Part shown: piece after piece, positions 52,965 through 60,445 of the stretch
Layout: each line of letters starts with the position of its first letter
Position numbering within the stretch: the first letter of the stretch is position 1
Program-made: the position numbers and the translations under genes
The notes under the pieces: model-generated
Seen by the model: the letters and a program-made list of their open reading frames with translations, nothing else
The model's database searches: none
What the model was told of the DNA's origin: nothing
DNA from: Methylobacter sp.
Lineage (GTDB): Bacteria > Pseudomonadota > Gammaproteobacteria > Methylococcales > Methylomonadaceae
Length of the DNA: 64,000 bases
Assembly (NCBI GenBank): GCA_030679035.1
Contig: JAUXTH010000101.1
Location: 62,001 to 126,000 of the forward strand
Reading direction: 5' to 3'

Positions 52965-55274
52965 ATGAAAAAATTGACTTGTACTTTACTCGGGCTAAGC
53001 CTGACGGCGGCCTGGTCCGTGTCGGCCAAAGATCAGCCGCTGGATCTGGGAATCATCGACGTGGTCGGTGTTACGCCGCTGCAAACTAGCGGTGTTGCCG
53101 CCAATAAAATACCGGCCAATATCCAGACCGTGTCTTCCGAACAGCTGGAAAAAGCCCAAAGCATCACTCTGGCGGATTACATCAACCGCTATCTGGGCAG
53201 CGTGCATATTAATGAAGCGCAAAATAACCCATTGCAGCCGGACATTTCTTATCGCGGCTTTGTCGCTTCGCCGCTGTTGGGCTTGCCGCAAGGCTTATCG
53301 ACCTATGTTAACGGCGTCCGGTTTAACGAAGCGTTCGGCGATACGGTTAACTGGGATTTGATTCCCGAAGGGGCGATCGATTCGATGGCCCTGTATCCGG
53401 GGTCTAACCCGGTTTACGGCTTGAACAGTTTGGGCGGCGCTATCTCAATCAAGACCAAAACCGGGTTTTCAGCGCCCAAGCATGAGCTGGAAGCTTACGG
53501 CGGCTCTTGGGGCAGGCATTCGGAGGAATTAAGCAGCGGCTGGAATAACGGCACCTGGGGTTATTTTTTAGACCTGCATCATTTTGAGGAAGACGGCTGG
53601 CGGGATTTTTCGCCGACTAAGGCCGATCAGGCGTTCGGCACCTTGAGCTGGCGCGGCGATAAAGGCTCATTGGATCTGACCTTGGGCGGCAACGACAACA
53701 ATATGCGGGGTAACGGCGCCGCGCCTATCCAGTTGCAGCAGCAAAACCGGGCGGCGGTGTTCACTCATCCCGATCAGACCATAACCCGGATGTTCTTTTC
53801 AGAATTGGCAGGCAGTTACGATCTGGCCGATGATATTGAAGTCAGCGGTAACGCCTATTTCAGGCAGAATCGGATCAGGACCTTTAACGGCGATAACAGC
53901 AACTATGCTGTCTGCGCCGCCGATCCGACATTGCTGTGCGATCACAACGATGCCGTTGTTACCGATATAAACGGTAATCAAGTGCTGGCCGACGATGCGG
54001 TCGAAGGCGCAACCAACAACACCAGCCAAACCAATATGCGCAGTCGTGGCGGCACGTTGCAGACGGCGTTTGCCCAGGATTTGTTCAAACATAAAAACAA
54101 CCTGACTGTGGGCACAAGTTATGATTATGCCGAAGTGCATTTCGGTTCGGATACCGAGCTGGGTTCGCTGACCGATACCCGAGGCACAACACAAAGCGGG
54201 ATTCTTGTCGATGAATCCAGAGTCCGTCTGCATACCAATACCTCAACGGTGGGCGTGTTCCTGACCGACAGCTTTTCCATTACCGATGCTTTAACGGCCA
54301 CCGTAGCCGGGCGTTACAACTATAGTCATGTCAATATGGAGGACAAGTATATAAAGGATCCTTTAAAAACCCTGGATGGCTCGCATACCTTTGACCGGCT
54401 TAACCCTTCTGCCGGATTGACGTATCAAATCAGGGATAACCTGAATGTGTACGGCAGCTATAGTGAGTCTGCCCGTGCGCCGACGCCGATGGAATTAAGC
54501 TGTGCCGATCCGACTGCGCCGTGTAAATTGCCCAACTCGTTTGTGGCCGATCCGCCATTGGAACAGGTGGTTGCTAAAACCTGGGAAGGCGGTTTCAGGG
54601 GAGATTTGGATAAGCTGTTGGGCAAGGGCGATTTGAAATGGAATCTGGGCTATTTCCACACCATTAATAATAACGACATTATTTTCCGCCGAGATGCCGC
54701 CAGCGGCATTATCAGCCAGGGCTATTTCAGCAATGTCGGCAAAACTCGCCGCTACGGCATAGAAGCCGGTACGACCGTTAATTATCCGCAACTGTTCAGC
54801 GGCATTGACGATTGGCATTTTTCGACCAACTACACCTATTTGAATGCACGGTTTATGGATGGTTTCGATATTCAGAATCCGCTCGATACAACCCAGGCGA
54901 TGGCGGTTACCAAAGGTAACAGAATTCCCGGCATCCCCGAGCATATCTATAAGGCCGCTGTCGGCGTCGACTTGTGGCAGCGCGTGTCGTTGGGTATAGA
55001 CGGCATTTACAGCGGCAATAAGCATTTCAGGGGCGACGAGGCCAATTCCACTGCGCCGTTGGCCGGTTATTGGTTGTTTAACGCCAAGGCGGAATACAAG
55101 GTCACCAAAAATTTTGCGGTATTCGGCAGGGTCGATAATATCTTCGACAAGAACTACAACTCGTTTGGTGTTTATGGGCAGGCCAACGAAGTCTTGCCCG
55201 GCTTTGACGATGGCCGGTTTGTGTCGCCCGGTGCGCCCAGGGCTGGATGGGTTGGGGTGCGTTTGACTATGTAG
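52965..55274 (+). CDS. TonB-dependent outer-membrane receptor
   Basis: A signal peptide (MKKLTCTLLGLSLTAAWSVSA|K) is followed by a plug domain (NIQTVSSEQLEKAQSITLAD, NPLQPDISYRGFVASPLLGL, GSNPVYGLNSLGGAISIKTK) and a long beta-barrel with repeated Y/F/W strands ending GAPRAGWVGVRLTM. IIDVVGVTPL near the mature N-terminus may be the TonB box. The 769-residue length is typical. The plug resembles FecA-like receptors with VYGLNSLGGA, but the substrate is unknown. Being next to metal transporters suggests a metal or metal chelate; this is inference from position. Confidence 0.92.
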   Translation: MKKLTCTLLGLSLTAAWSVSAKDQPLDLGIIDVVGVTPLQTSGVAANKIPANIQTVSSEQLEKAQSITLADYINRYLGSVHINEAQNNPLQPDISYRGFVASPLLGLPQGLSTYVNGVRFNEAFGDTVNWDLIPEGAIDSMALYPGSNPVYGLNSLGGAISIKTKTGFSAPKHELEAYGGSWGRHSEELSSGWNNGTWGYFLDLHHFEEDGWRDFSPTKADQAFGTLSWRGDKGSLDLTLGGNDNNMRGNGAAPIQLQQQNRAAVFTHPDQTITRMFFSELAGSYDLADDIEVSGNAYFRQNRIRTFNGDNSNYAVCAADPTLLCDHNDAVVTDINGNQVLADDAVEGATNNTSQTNMRSRGGTLQTAFAQDLFKHKNNLTVGTSYDYAEVHFGSDTELGSLTDTRGTTQSGILVDESRVRLHTNTSTVGVFLTDSFSITDALTATVAGRYNYSHVNMEDKYIKDPLKTLDGSHTFDRLNPSAGLTYQIRDNLNVYGSYSESARAPTPMELSCADPTAPCKLPNSFVADPPLEQVVAKTWEGGFRGDLDKLLGKGDLKWNLGYFHTINNNDIIFRRDAASGIISQGYFSNVGKTRRYGIEAGTTVNYPQLFSGIDDWHFSTNYTYLNARFMDGFDIQNPLDTTQAMAVTKGNRIPGIPEHIYKAAVGVDLWQRVSLGIDGIYSGNKHFRGDEANSTAPLAGYWLFNAKAEYKVTKNFAVFGRVDNIFDKNYNSFGVYGQANEVLPGFDDGRFVSPGAPRAGWVGVRLTM

Positions 55275-55279
55275 ATAAA

Positions 55280-55333
55280 AAAGGCTAAAGGCTAAAGGTG
55301 AAAGGTGAAAGGTGAAAGGTGAAAGGTGAAAGG
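55280..55333 (+). repeat. Heptamer tandem repeat
   Basis: Seven head-to-tail units of AAAGGYK (two AAAGGCT followed by five AAAGGTG) and a partial unit, directly after the receptor's stop (55274). Confidence 0.85.
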
Positions 55334-55377
55334 GGTTTTTTCGTCTTGCGCCTTTCGCCCTTTGTCTTTTTTTGGAC

Positions 55378-55402
55378 AATAAAAAGCCCGCATAAAGCGG
55401 GC
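55378..55402 (-). terminator. Intrinsic terminator on the minus strand
   Basis: GCCCGC-TTTAT-GCGGGC followed by TTTTTATT (minus strand) is a textbook terminator. The nearest annotated minus-strand gene (bepA) ends 330 bp away, so it would end a transcript covering 55403-55730. Confidence 0.8.
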
Positions 55403-55730
55403 GTGTTGAGTGCTGTTATTATTGTTATTGAGTTGTGTTTATTACAACTTGACCCAAGCAGTGTCACTTAATTTTATTATTATTATCAGCTAGTCAAAAA
55501 GACTAATTCCCCCTCTTAGTCGGTAATTAAACCGGGCCCACTCCTTCAAGCCGGTGAGGATTTTATTCAAATGGAACCCCCTTGTCTATTTAAAAATAGG
55601 GTTTATCGGTAAAAATATGGGGGCGTTATAAATAACCAATAAATACAGCGCATTACAGGGTTTTAGGGGGGCGTGATAAATAAGATGGCTGGCAGGCAGT
55701 GCCTGTGTCATTCAGGTAAGGTTCAGGCTG
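55403..55730 (-). other. Unexplained intergenic stretch between bepA and a strong terminator
   Basis: No protein gene is seen on either strand. The minus strand is pyrimidine- and hairpin-rich, including AGTC-TTTTT-GACT (about 55494-55506) and CACCGGCTTGAAGGAGTGGG. It could be a long 3' untranslated region of bepA or a small RNA ending at 55378. Confidence 0.4.
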
Positions 55731-57188
55731 TTACCGGTTGCGTCTGGCTTCTTCTTCCTCGTTGACAAAGAAGTTGAGTCGTTCATTAAGGATGGCGGAT
55801 AGCTGTAAATTAAGGCCTTTTGATTTTTGAGCCAGTTTAATTTGCAGGATGGCATCTTTGGTTTGACCGGTCGCATAGTAGTATTCCGCAAGATAACGAT
55901 GAGATTCGGCGGGTTGATTCAAGTCGCTATAGACTTGCGCCAGCAGCTGCGAATAAACCGGTTGTTTCTGAGTTTTAGGCTTTAACTGAAATAGGTTTTT
56001 CCGGGCCTGAGCGGCGTTACCGGCTTTAAGCAGGGAGGTAATGTACTCGAGTTTGATGGCTTCGTTATCCGGGAATTGCTCGGTCAGTTTTTTATATCGG
56101 GCCAGAGCTGCGCTGTAATTTTTGGACTCCAGCGCTGTGCGGGCTAGTGCGGTGACGTATTGCGCCTGGTTTGGATATTCTTTGCTTAGCTGTTGAAAAA
56201 TACTTTCCGCTTCTGTGAATTTTTGCGCGTTAAGCGCGCACAGTCCAAGCCCGTAGCGGGCGACGGTGCGTTGTTCGATCGTGCCTTGAGTCGATCGGGT
56301 CTGGAAGTATTTAAGCGTGTCGGCATCGTCGGTGCCGGTTAGCACCCGGATTTTCGCTTTGGTTAGCTGATAACCGAGCGAGTCGGGATATTGTTTATAG
56401 GGATAGGTTTCGGCGCGCCCGCGGGTGTCGGAAATACGCGAGGCGGTTACCGGGTGGGTTCTTAGAAATTCGGGGATATTCTGTCCATAATAGCGACTGG
56501 ATTGCTGTAGGCGCTCAAAAAAAGTGGGCATGCTGCGCGGGTCGTATTGGGAGCCTGCCAGGGTTTGCATGCCGACGCGGTCGGCTTCGGCTTCGTTTTC
56601 GCGGGTAAAGTCGATTTGAAACTGTAAGCTGCCGGCTTGAATGGCGACGATGGCAGCCTGACCCAGTGCGGGGGACTGGGTGCCCAATAAAATAGCGGCC
56701 AGGGTTGCGGCGGCGGTAGGGATCGATAGGCGGCTGGAGGCTTCATAAGCGCGGTATAAGTGGCGCTGGGTGACGTGGGCAATTTCGTGCGCCATTACCG
56801 AGGCTAATTCGCTTTCGGCTTCGGTGATTAAGATTAAACCTGAATTTACGCCGATATAGCCGCCGGGCCCTGCAAACGCGTTAATGTTGTTTTCCAGAAC
56901 CACGAAAAAATGGAACGGGTTGCTCGGTGCGTCGCTGTTGACGACCAGCCTTTCGCCGATAGTCTGGATGTATTGCTGAATTTCGGCATCCTGGTTGATG
57001 GAGATTTGCGAGTGCAGGCTGCGGAAAAACGCTTCGCCGAATTCTTTTTCTTCGGCGGGTGTAATCAGGGTGCCGGAAGAGTCGCCCATGTCAGGCAATT
57101 CGATTTTGGTAATCTCAACGGCTTGTTGCGGGGCAGGGAACAGGGCAAGGCTTAAAGCCAGTGTAAGAGCAGAGGGTTTGAATTTCAT
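55731..57188 (-). CDS. bepA: BepA-type (YfgC) M48 metalloprotease with TPR domain
   Basis: BepA is a periplasmic chaperone-protease for outer-membrane protein assembly. A signal peptide (MKFKPSALTLALSLALFPAPQQA) precedes the M48 domain with MAHEIAHVTQRHLYRAYEAS (HExxH and third-ligand helix) and RENEAEADRVGMQTLAGSQY (Glu ligand). The C-terminal ~200 residues are TPR-like helices (YGLGLCALNAQKFTEAESIF, ALESKNYSAALARYKKLTEQ). The layout and 485-residue length match BepA. It is monocistronic on the minus strand. Confidence 0.93.
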   Translation of the reverse strand: MKFKPSALTLALSLALFPAPQQAVEITKIELPDMGDSSGTLITPAEEKEFGEAFFRSLHSQISINQDAEIQQYIQTIGERLVVNSDAPSNPFHFFVVLENNINAFAGPGGYIGVNSGLILITEAESELASVMAHEIAHVTQRHLYRAYEASSRLSIPTAAATLAAILLGTQSPALGQAAIVAIQAGSLQFQIDFTRENEAEADRVGMQTLAGSQYDPRSMPTFFERLQQSSRYYGQNIPEFLRTHPVTASRISDTRGRAETYPYKQYPDSLGYQLTKAKIRVLTGTDDADTLKYFQTRSTQGTIEQRTVARYGLGLCALNAQKFTEAESIFQQLSKEYPNQAQYVTALARTALESKNYSAALARYKKLTEQFPDNEAIKLEYITSLLKAGNAAQARKNLFQLKPKTQKQPVYSQLLAQVYSDLNQPAESHRYLAEYYYATGQTKDAILQIKLAQKSKGLNLQLSAILNERLNFFVNEEEEARRNR

Positions 57189-57234
57189 ACGATGAGACTG
57201 GATAAAATTTACCTGGGTTTTTAATGGGATTGTT

Positions 57235-57290
57235 GTAGGGGCTGCTCTTGTGCCTGCCCTCTCAGGGCAACCACAAGGGATTGCCCCTAC
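57235..57290. repeat. Inverted repeat with GTAGGGGC/GCCCCTAC ends
   Basis: GTAGGGGCTGCTCTTGTGCC and GGCAACCACAAGGGATTGCC, CCTAC are imperfect reverse complements around CTCTCA, with an inner TGCCCTCTCAGGGCA stem. It lies upstream of bepA. Confidence 0.75.
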
Positions 57291-57315
57291 GCAAGGATTG
57301 TAGCGATGAATGGGT

Positions 57316-58293
57316 CTATTGTTCCAGATATTCTTCGGTTTCGCAAAGCGGGAGGGAAATGCACTGATTGCGGCCTTTTAGTTTGGCTTGATAAAGTGCC
57401 GTGTCGGCTTTGTTTAACAGGTTGTCGTCGTTTTCAGGAATGCCGGTGCAAGCGCCGACGCTAATGGTTACTTGTTTGAGCGGTTGGGATTTTATATGCG
57501 GTATTGCCAGGTTGAAAACAGCGCTTCTTAGTTTTTCGGCAAACTGACAGGCGATTTCTTGGGGTAAGTGCGGCATTACCAGAACGAACTCTTCCCCGCC
57601 ATAGCGTGCAACGATGTCGGTGGCGCGTGACAGTTGTGATTTTAATGCGGCTGCGACCTGCTTTATTACATCATCGCCGGCTATGTGCCCGTAATAATCG
57701 TTATAGGATTTAAAAAAATCAATGTCGACCATGAAAATGGATAAAGGATGTTTTTGTCTTTTTGCATCCGCTACAGTCATTTCGTAGTGCGCATCGAAGA
57801 ATCGGCGATTGCAGATGTCCGTCAAGCCGTCCGTTGTCGCTTCTTTTTTCAGAATTTCCGAATGAGAGCGCAGCATTTTTTCGCGCTTGATTGAAGTGCT
57901 GGAATCCGTTACCTGAATCAGGCAGCATGATTCATCCAGCTGCGACTGAATGGGCGTGATAGTGATCGATTGATACATCCTGTCCGGCTGCTGATCTGTC
58001 CCGAATACATTATACAAAGGCAGTGGTGTGCGGTGCAGGGCCGTGGACAAAACCACAGGCAGTCGGTATGTCAAAGTGTTTTTGAGCGCGGACAGGAATG
58101 CGGGCGACACAGGTTCTGGAAACACTTGATCAAGAGGCCGATTAAGGGCGTCAGCTTCTTTAATGTGACTGTGTTTGGCGATCCAGTCATTCCAGAGCAA
58201 TACTTTGCCATTGGCATTAACGACACATACACCTAGGTTGAGCGTATTGAATATATCATTCATATCAAACGGCTTTGCTGTTATTTCACTCAT
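57316..58293 (-). CDS. Diguanylate cyclase with N-terminal PAS domain
   Basis: The N-terminal ~130 residues are a PAS-like sensor (DIFNTLNLGVCVVNANGKVL, ITPIQSQLDESCCLIQVTDS). The C-terminal ~165 residues are a GGDEF domain: ATTDGLTDICNRRFFDAHYE, SIFMVDIDFFKSYNDYYGHI, and the active loop ARYGGEEFVLVMPH. The GGEEF variant is catalytically competent in this family. Product is cyclic di-GMP. It is the last gene of a response-regulator/CheC/cyclase operon and overlaps the CheC-like gene by 4 nt (ATGA). Confidence 0.94.
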   Translation of the reverse strand: MSEITAKPFDMNDIFNTLNLGVCVVNANGKVLLWNDWIAKHSHIKEADALNRPLDQVFPEPVSPAFLSALKNTLTYRLPVVLSTALHRTPLPLYNVFGTDQQPDRMYQSITITPIQSQLDESCCLIQVTDSSTSIKREKMLRSHSEILKKEATTDGLTDICNRRFFDAHYEMTVADAKRQKHPLSIFMVDIDFFKSYNDYYGHIAGDDVIKQVAAALKSQLSRATDIVARYGGEEFVLVMPHLPQEIACQFAEKLRSAVFNLAIPHIKSQPLKQVTISVGACTGIPENDDNLLNKADTALYQAKLKGRNQCISLPLCETEEYLEQ

Positions 58294-58904
58294 GAAATTT
58301 TGCCAAGAAATTGATCGACATGGGTAACAAGCTCAGTCAAAGATGCGGAACTTAACAGGAACACGAGATTGCCGGTCGTATGTCGATTTTCGATGGCGAG
58401 ATCAATGTGTAAGACCATAACATAGGGCTGATTGGAGTTCTTTTTGAGTCGATATAATATTTCGTCGGCTGATGCTACGGTGTAGCTGGGTAAGGAGCTT
58501 TCCAGGGTAAAGCTGAATATGTCGGCCATCGCAGACAGGCAGGCGTTTAAAATGATGTTGCCTAATTCGCACATGGCTTCGTGCTCAAATTCTGCAAGCT
58601 CTTCAAGACTCATTTGTGAGCCCATCATATCTCGAACGATTTTGAGTGCTTGATCTTCGGTAAATAAAAGCACGGCCTCGGCATTAAATGGGCCGCTAAA
58701 GTGCTGAGTTACTGCGCCAAATCGCCCATCGTTCAGTGATAATGTTGCCGAGTTTATGTCTTTTGAATTAATGACTTGCACGGAGGGGACGGAAATACTC
58801 ACTTCGTCGCCGACAATCTCGCTCAGGCTTAATGCAGCCCGACCTGCGCCGATGCTAAATACCTCTCCCAAAGCATCAAGATGAAGTGCGCTAAGATTGT
58901 TCAT
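58290..58904 (-). CDS. CheC-like phosphatase with one altered active-site motif
   Basis: A 204-residue CheC/CheX-fold protein. Motif 1 reads LDALGEVFSIGAGRAALSLS, where the usual asparagine after E-x-x-(N) is serine (EVFSIG). Motif 2 reads FEHEAMCELGNIILNACLSA and keeps E and N (ELGNI). CheC proteins dephosphorylate CheY; here one of the two sites looks disabled. It is coupled by 4-nt overlaps both to the upstream response regulator and to the downstream diguanylate cyclase, so its natural substrate is probably that regulator. Confidence 0.87.
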   Translation of the reverse strand: MNNLSALHLDALGEVFSIGAGRAALSLSEIVGDEVSISVPSVQVINSKDINSATLSLNDGRFGAVTQHFSGPFNAEAVLLFTEDQALKIVRDMMGSQMSLEELAEFEHEAMCELGNIILNACLSAMADIFSFTLESSLPSYTVASADEILYRLKKNSNQPYVMVLHIDLAIENRHTTGNLVFLLSSASLTELVTHVDQFLGKIS

Positions 58905-59278
58905 TTGGAATCTGCAAAATAGTTTAGCGTCAGGGAGATTGATTTTTCTGTGACCGGTTTTGCAACCAATATGGTTCCAAGCGAACGGGCACGGTTTTGA
59001 TGTGTCTCTTGAATGTTTGCCGAGAAAATAACGACTTTTATCGAAGGATGTTTGGACAGTATCCGTTCTGCTGCATCGGTTCCTGAAATGCCCGGCATGT
59101 TAATGTCCATGGTGCAGTAATCGGGAAGGTCTTTATCGATCAGTGCAATAGCATCTTCGCCGCAGACTGCCTCAGATATTATCCAGTCAGGGCGTTGGGC
59201 AAGGATATGGGTGCGGATTAGCATTCTTGATACCTTGCTGTCATCGACGATCAAAAGTTTTTTTATTGAACTATCCAC
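58901..59278 (-). CDS. Single-domain (CheY-like) response regulator
   Basis: The 125 residues are one receiver domain: LLIVDDSKVSRMLIRTHILA (acidic pair DD), PDYCTMDINMPGISGTDAAE (phospho-acceptor Asp in MDINMPG), KVVIFSANIQ (switch Ser) and GTILVAKPVTEKSI (Lys-Pro). There is no output domain, so signalling runs through protein contacts. It is first in the operon with the CheC-like and diguanylate-cyclase genes and overlaps the former by 4 nt (ATGA). Confidence 0.94.
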   Translation of the reverse strand: MDSSIKKLLIVDDSKVSRMLIRTHILAQRPDWIISEAVCGEDAIALIDKDLPDYCTMDINMPGISGTDAAERILSKHPSIKVVIFSANIQETHQNRARSLGTILVAKPVTEKSISLTLNYFADSK

Positions 59279-59878
59279 GGATATTATTGATTTTTGTTGG
59301 ATTTAAACTTTTAGCATTTTACATGAAAAGATAGAAGTCGCGAAGCTATAGTTTGCAGGGCAATCGCGCTTAAATAAGCTTGGATTTTATAATCACTGGC
59401 TGATCAATTGCCTATAAATGTAGTTATTTTAAATTTCAGGTTATTGGAGCCGCGACTTTAGTCGCGCCAGTAGTTATATTTCCTTCACAACTGGCGTTAT
59501 GACTCGTGCGCGACTGAAGTCGCGGCTCCGTTTATGTTTTCCCCTGATTTTTAAAGCAGAACTTAAAATCACTAAGCAGAAATTTGCACCATATCGCTTT
59601 ATTTAAGCGCGATTGCCCTAAGCAACAGTTGCGATTCGCTCTGGCTTAAGACAGCGGCATGATCTTAAACTGATTAATAACCGGATAGCCAATGGCATCC
59701 GATTATTCTTGCATTGACTGTAAACTTGGATGCCAGCGTTCATCCTAACCGCAAATTGCCCAGGAACACGCATTCATAGCGGATAGACCGGCTGGCAAAA
59801 TCCGCATGTTTTTATTAAAGCATAGCGAAGTTAAGTGCTATCATTTTGCAAAAAATACATCCGACAGGCCGCACTATC
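59279..59878. other. 600-bp intergenic region with nested inverted repeats
   Basis: No gene seen. Outer arms at 59358-59379 (GGGCAATCGCGCTTAAATAA) and 59596-59618 are reverse complements with one extra base on the right. Inner arms at 59446-59466 (GGAGCCGCGACTTTAGTCGC) and 59509-59529 pair at 20 of 21 bases. It is the divergent promoter region of the response-regulator operon and the cyclic-nucleotide-binding gene. The repeats suggest mobile palindromic elements nested in each other. Confidence 0.7.
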
Positions 59879-60373
59879 ATGACAAAGCCCCAAACCCCTC
59901 AGTTAATAAGCATTGAAGATACGAAGCAATCAAATGCGCAAATTCTGGATAATTCACATTGGGGCGAGGATTTTACTTGGGAACAATTACAATCCATCGG
60001 CCACTATTTTAAGCCTTACTCAGCATCAAAAGGCACGCTGATTTATAAAGAAGGCGAGGTAGGCTCCTCAATGGGAATCATTGTTCAGGGGTCGATCGGC
60101 GTTTACAAAAATAACAAACGGATTTCAACCTTGCGGGTTGGGCGTACTTTCGGTGAAATGTCAGTTATTGATACGCAACCCCGATCAGCAACTGCCCGCG
60201 CAGAAGCAGAGACTGTTTTTTTGTCATTGGACAAAGCCGACATGATGACATTGGCTGACAGGCACCCTACCCTGGCATTTAAAATTATCTGGAATATTTC
60301 CCGCGCGCTAAGCCAGCGACTTAGGCTTACCAGCTCACAATTGTCGGAATTTCTGGAATCCAATGTCCTCTGA
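59879..60373 (+). CDS. Cyclic-nucleotide-binding domain protein without DNA-binding domain
   Basis: A single CNB domain: YSASKGTLIYKEGEVGSSMG, IIVQGSIGVYKNNKRISTLR, VGRTFGEMSVIDTQPRSATA (phosphate-binding cassette GE...RSA) and a final helix. There is no helix-turn-helix or kinase domain after it, so it probably senses a nucleotide and acts through contacts. The ATG at 59879 is chosen; the TTG 33 bases upstream adds a poor N-terminus. It precedes the zinc-ribbon membrane gene by 72 bp. Confidence 0.87.
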   Translation: MTKPQTPQLISIEDTKQSNAQILDNSHWGEDFTWEQLQSIGHYFKPYSASKGTLIYKEGEVGSSMGIIVQGSIGVYKNNKRISTLRVGRTFGEMSVIDTQPRSATARAEAETVFLSLDKADMMTLADRHPTLAFKIIWNISRALSQRLRLTSSQLSEFLESNVL

Positions 60374-60445
60374 TCGGTAGAGCGTCACAGGCATGGCTGA
60401 TCTGGGCAATGACAGACTCTTTGTTCCTGCATAAGGTGAAAGTCC

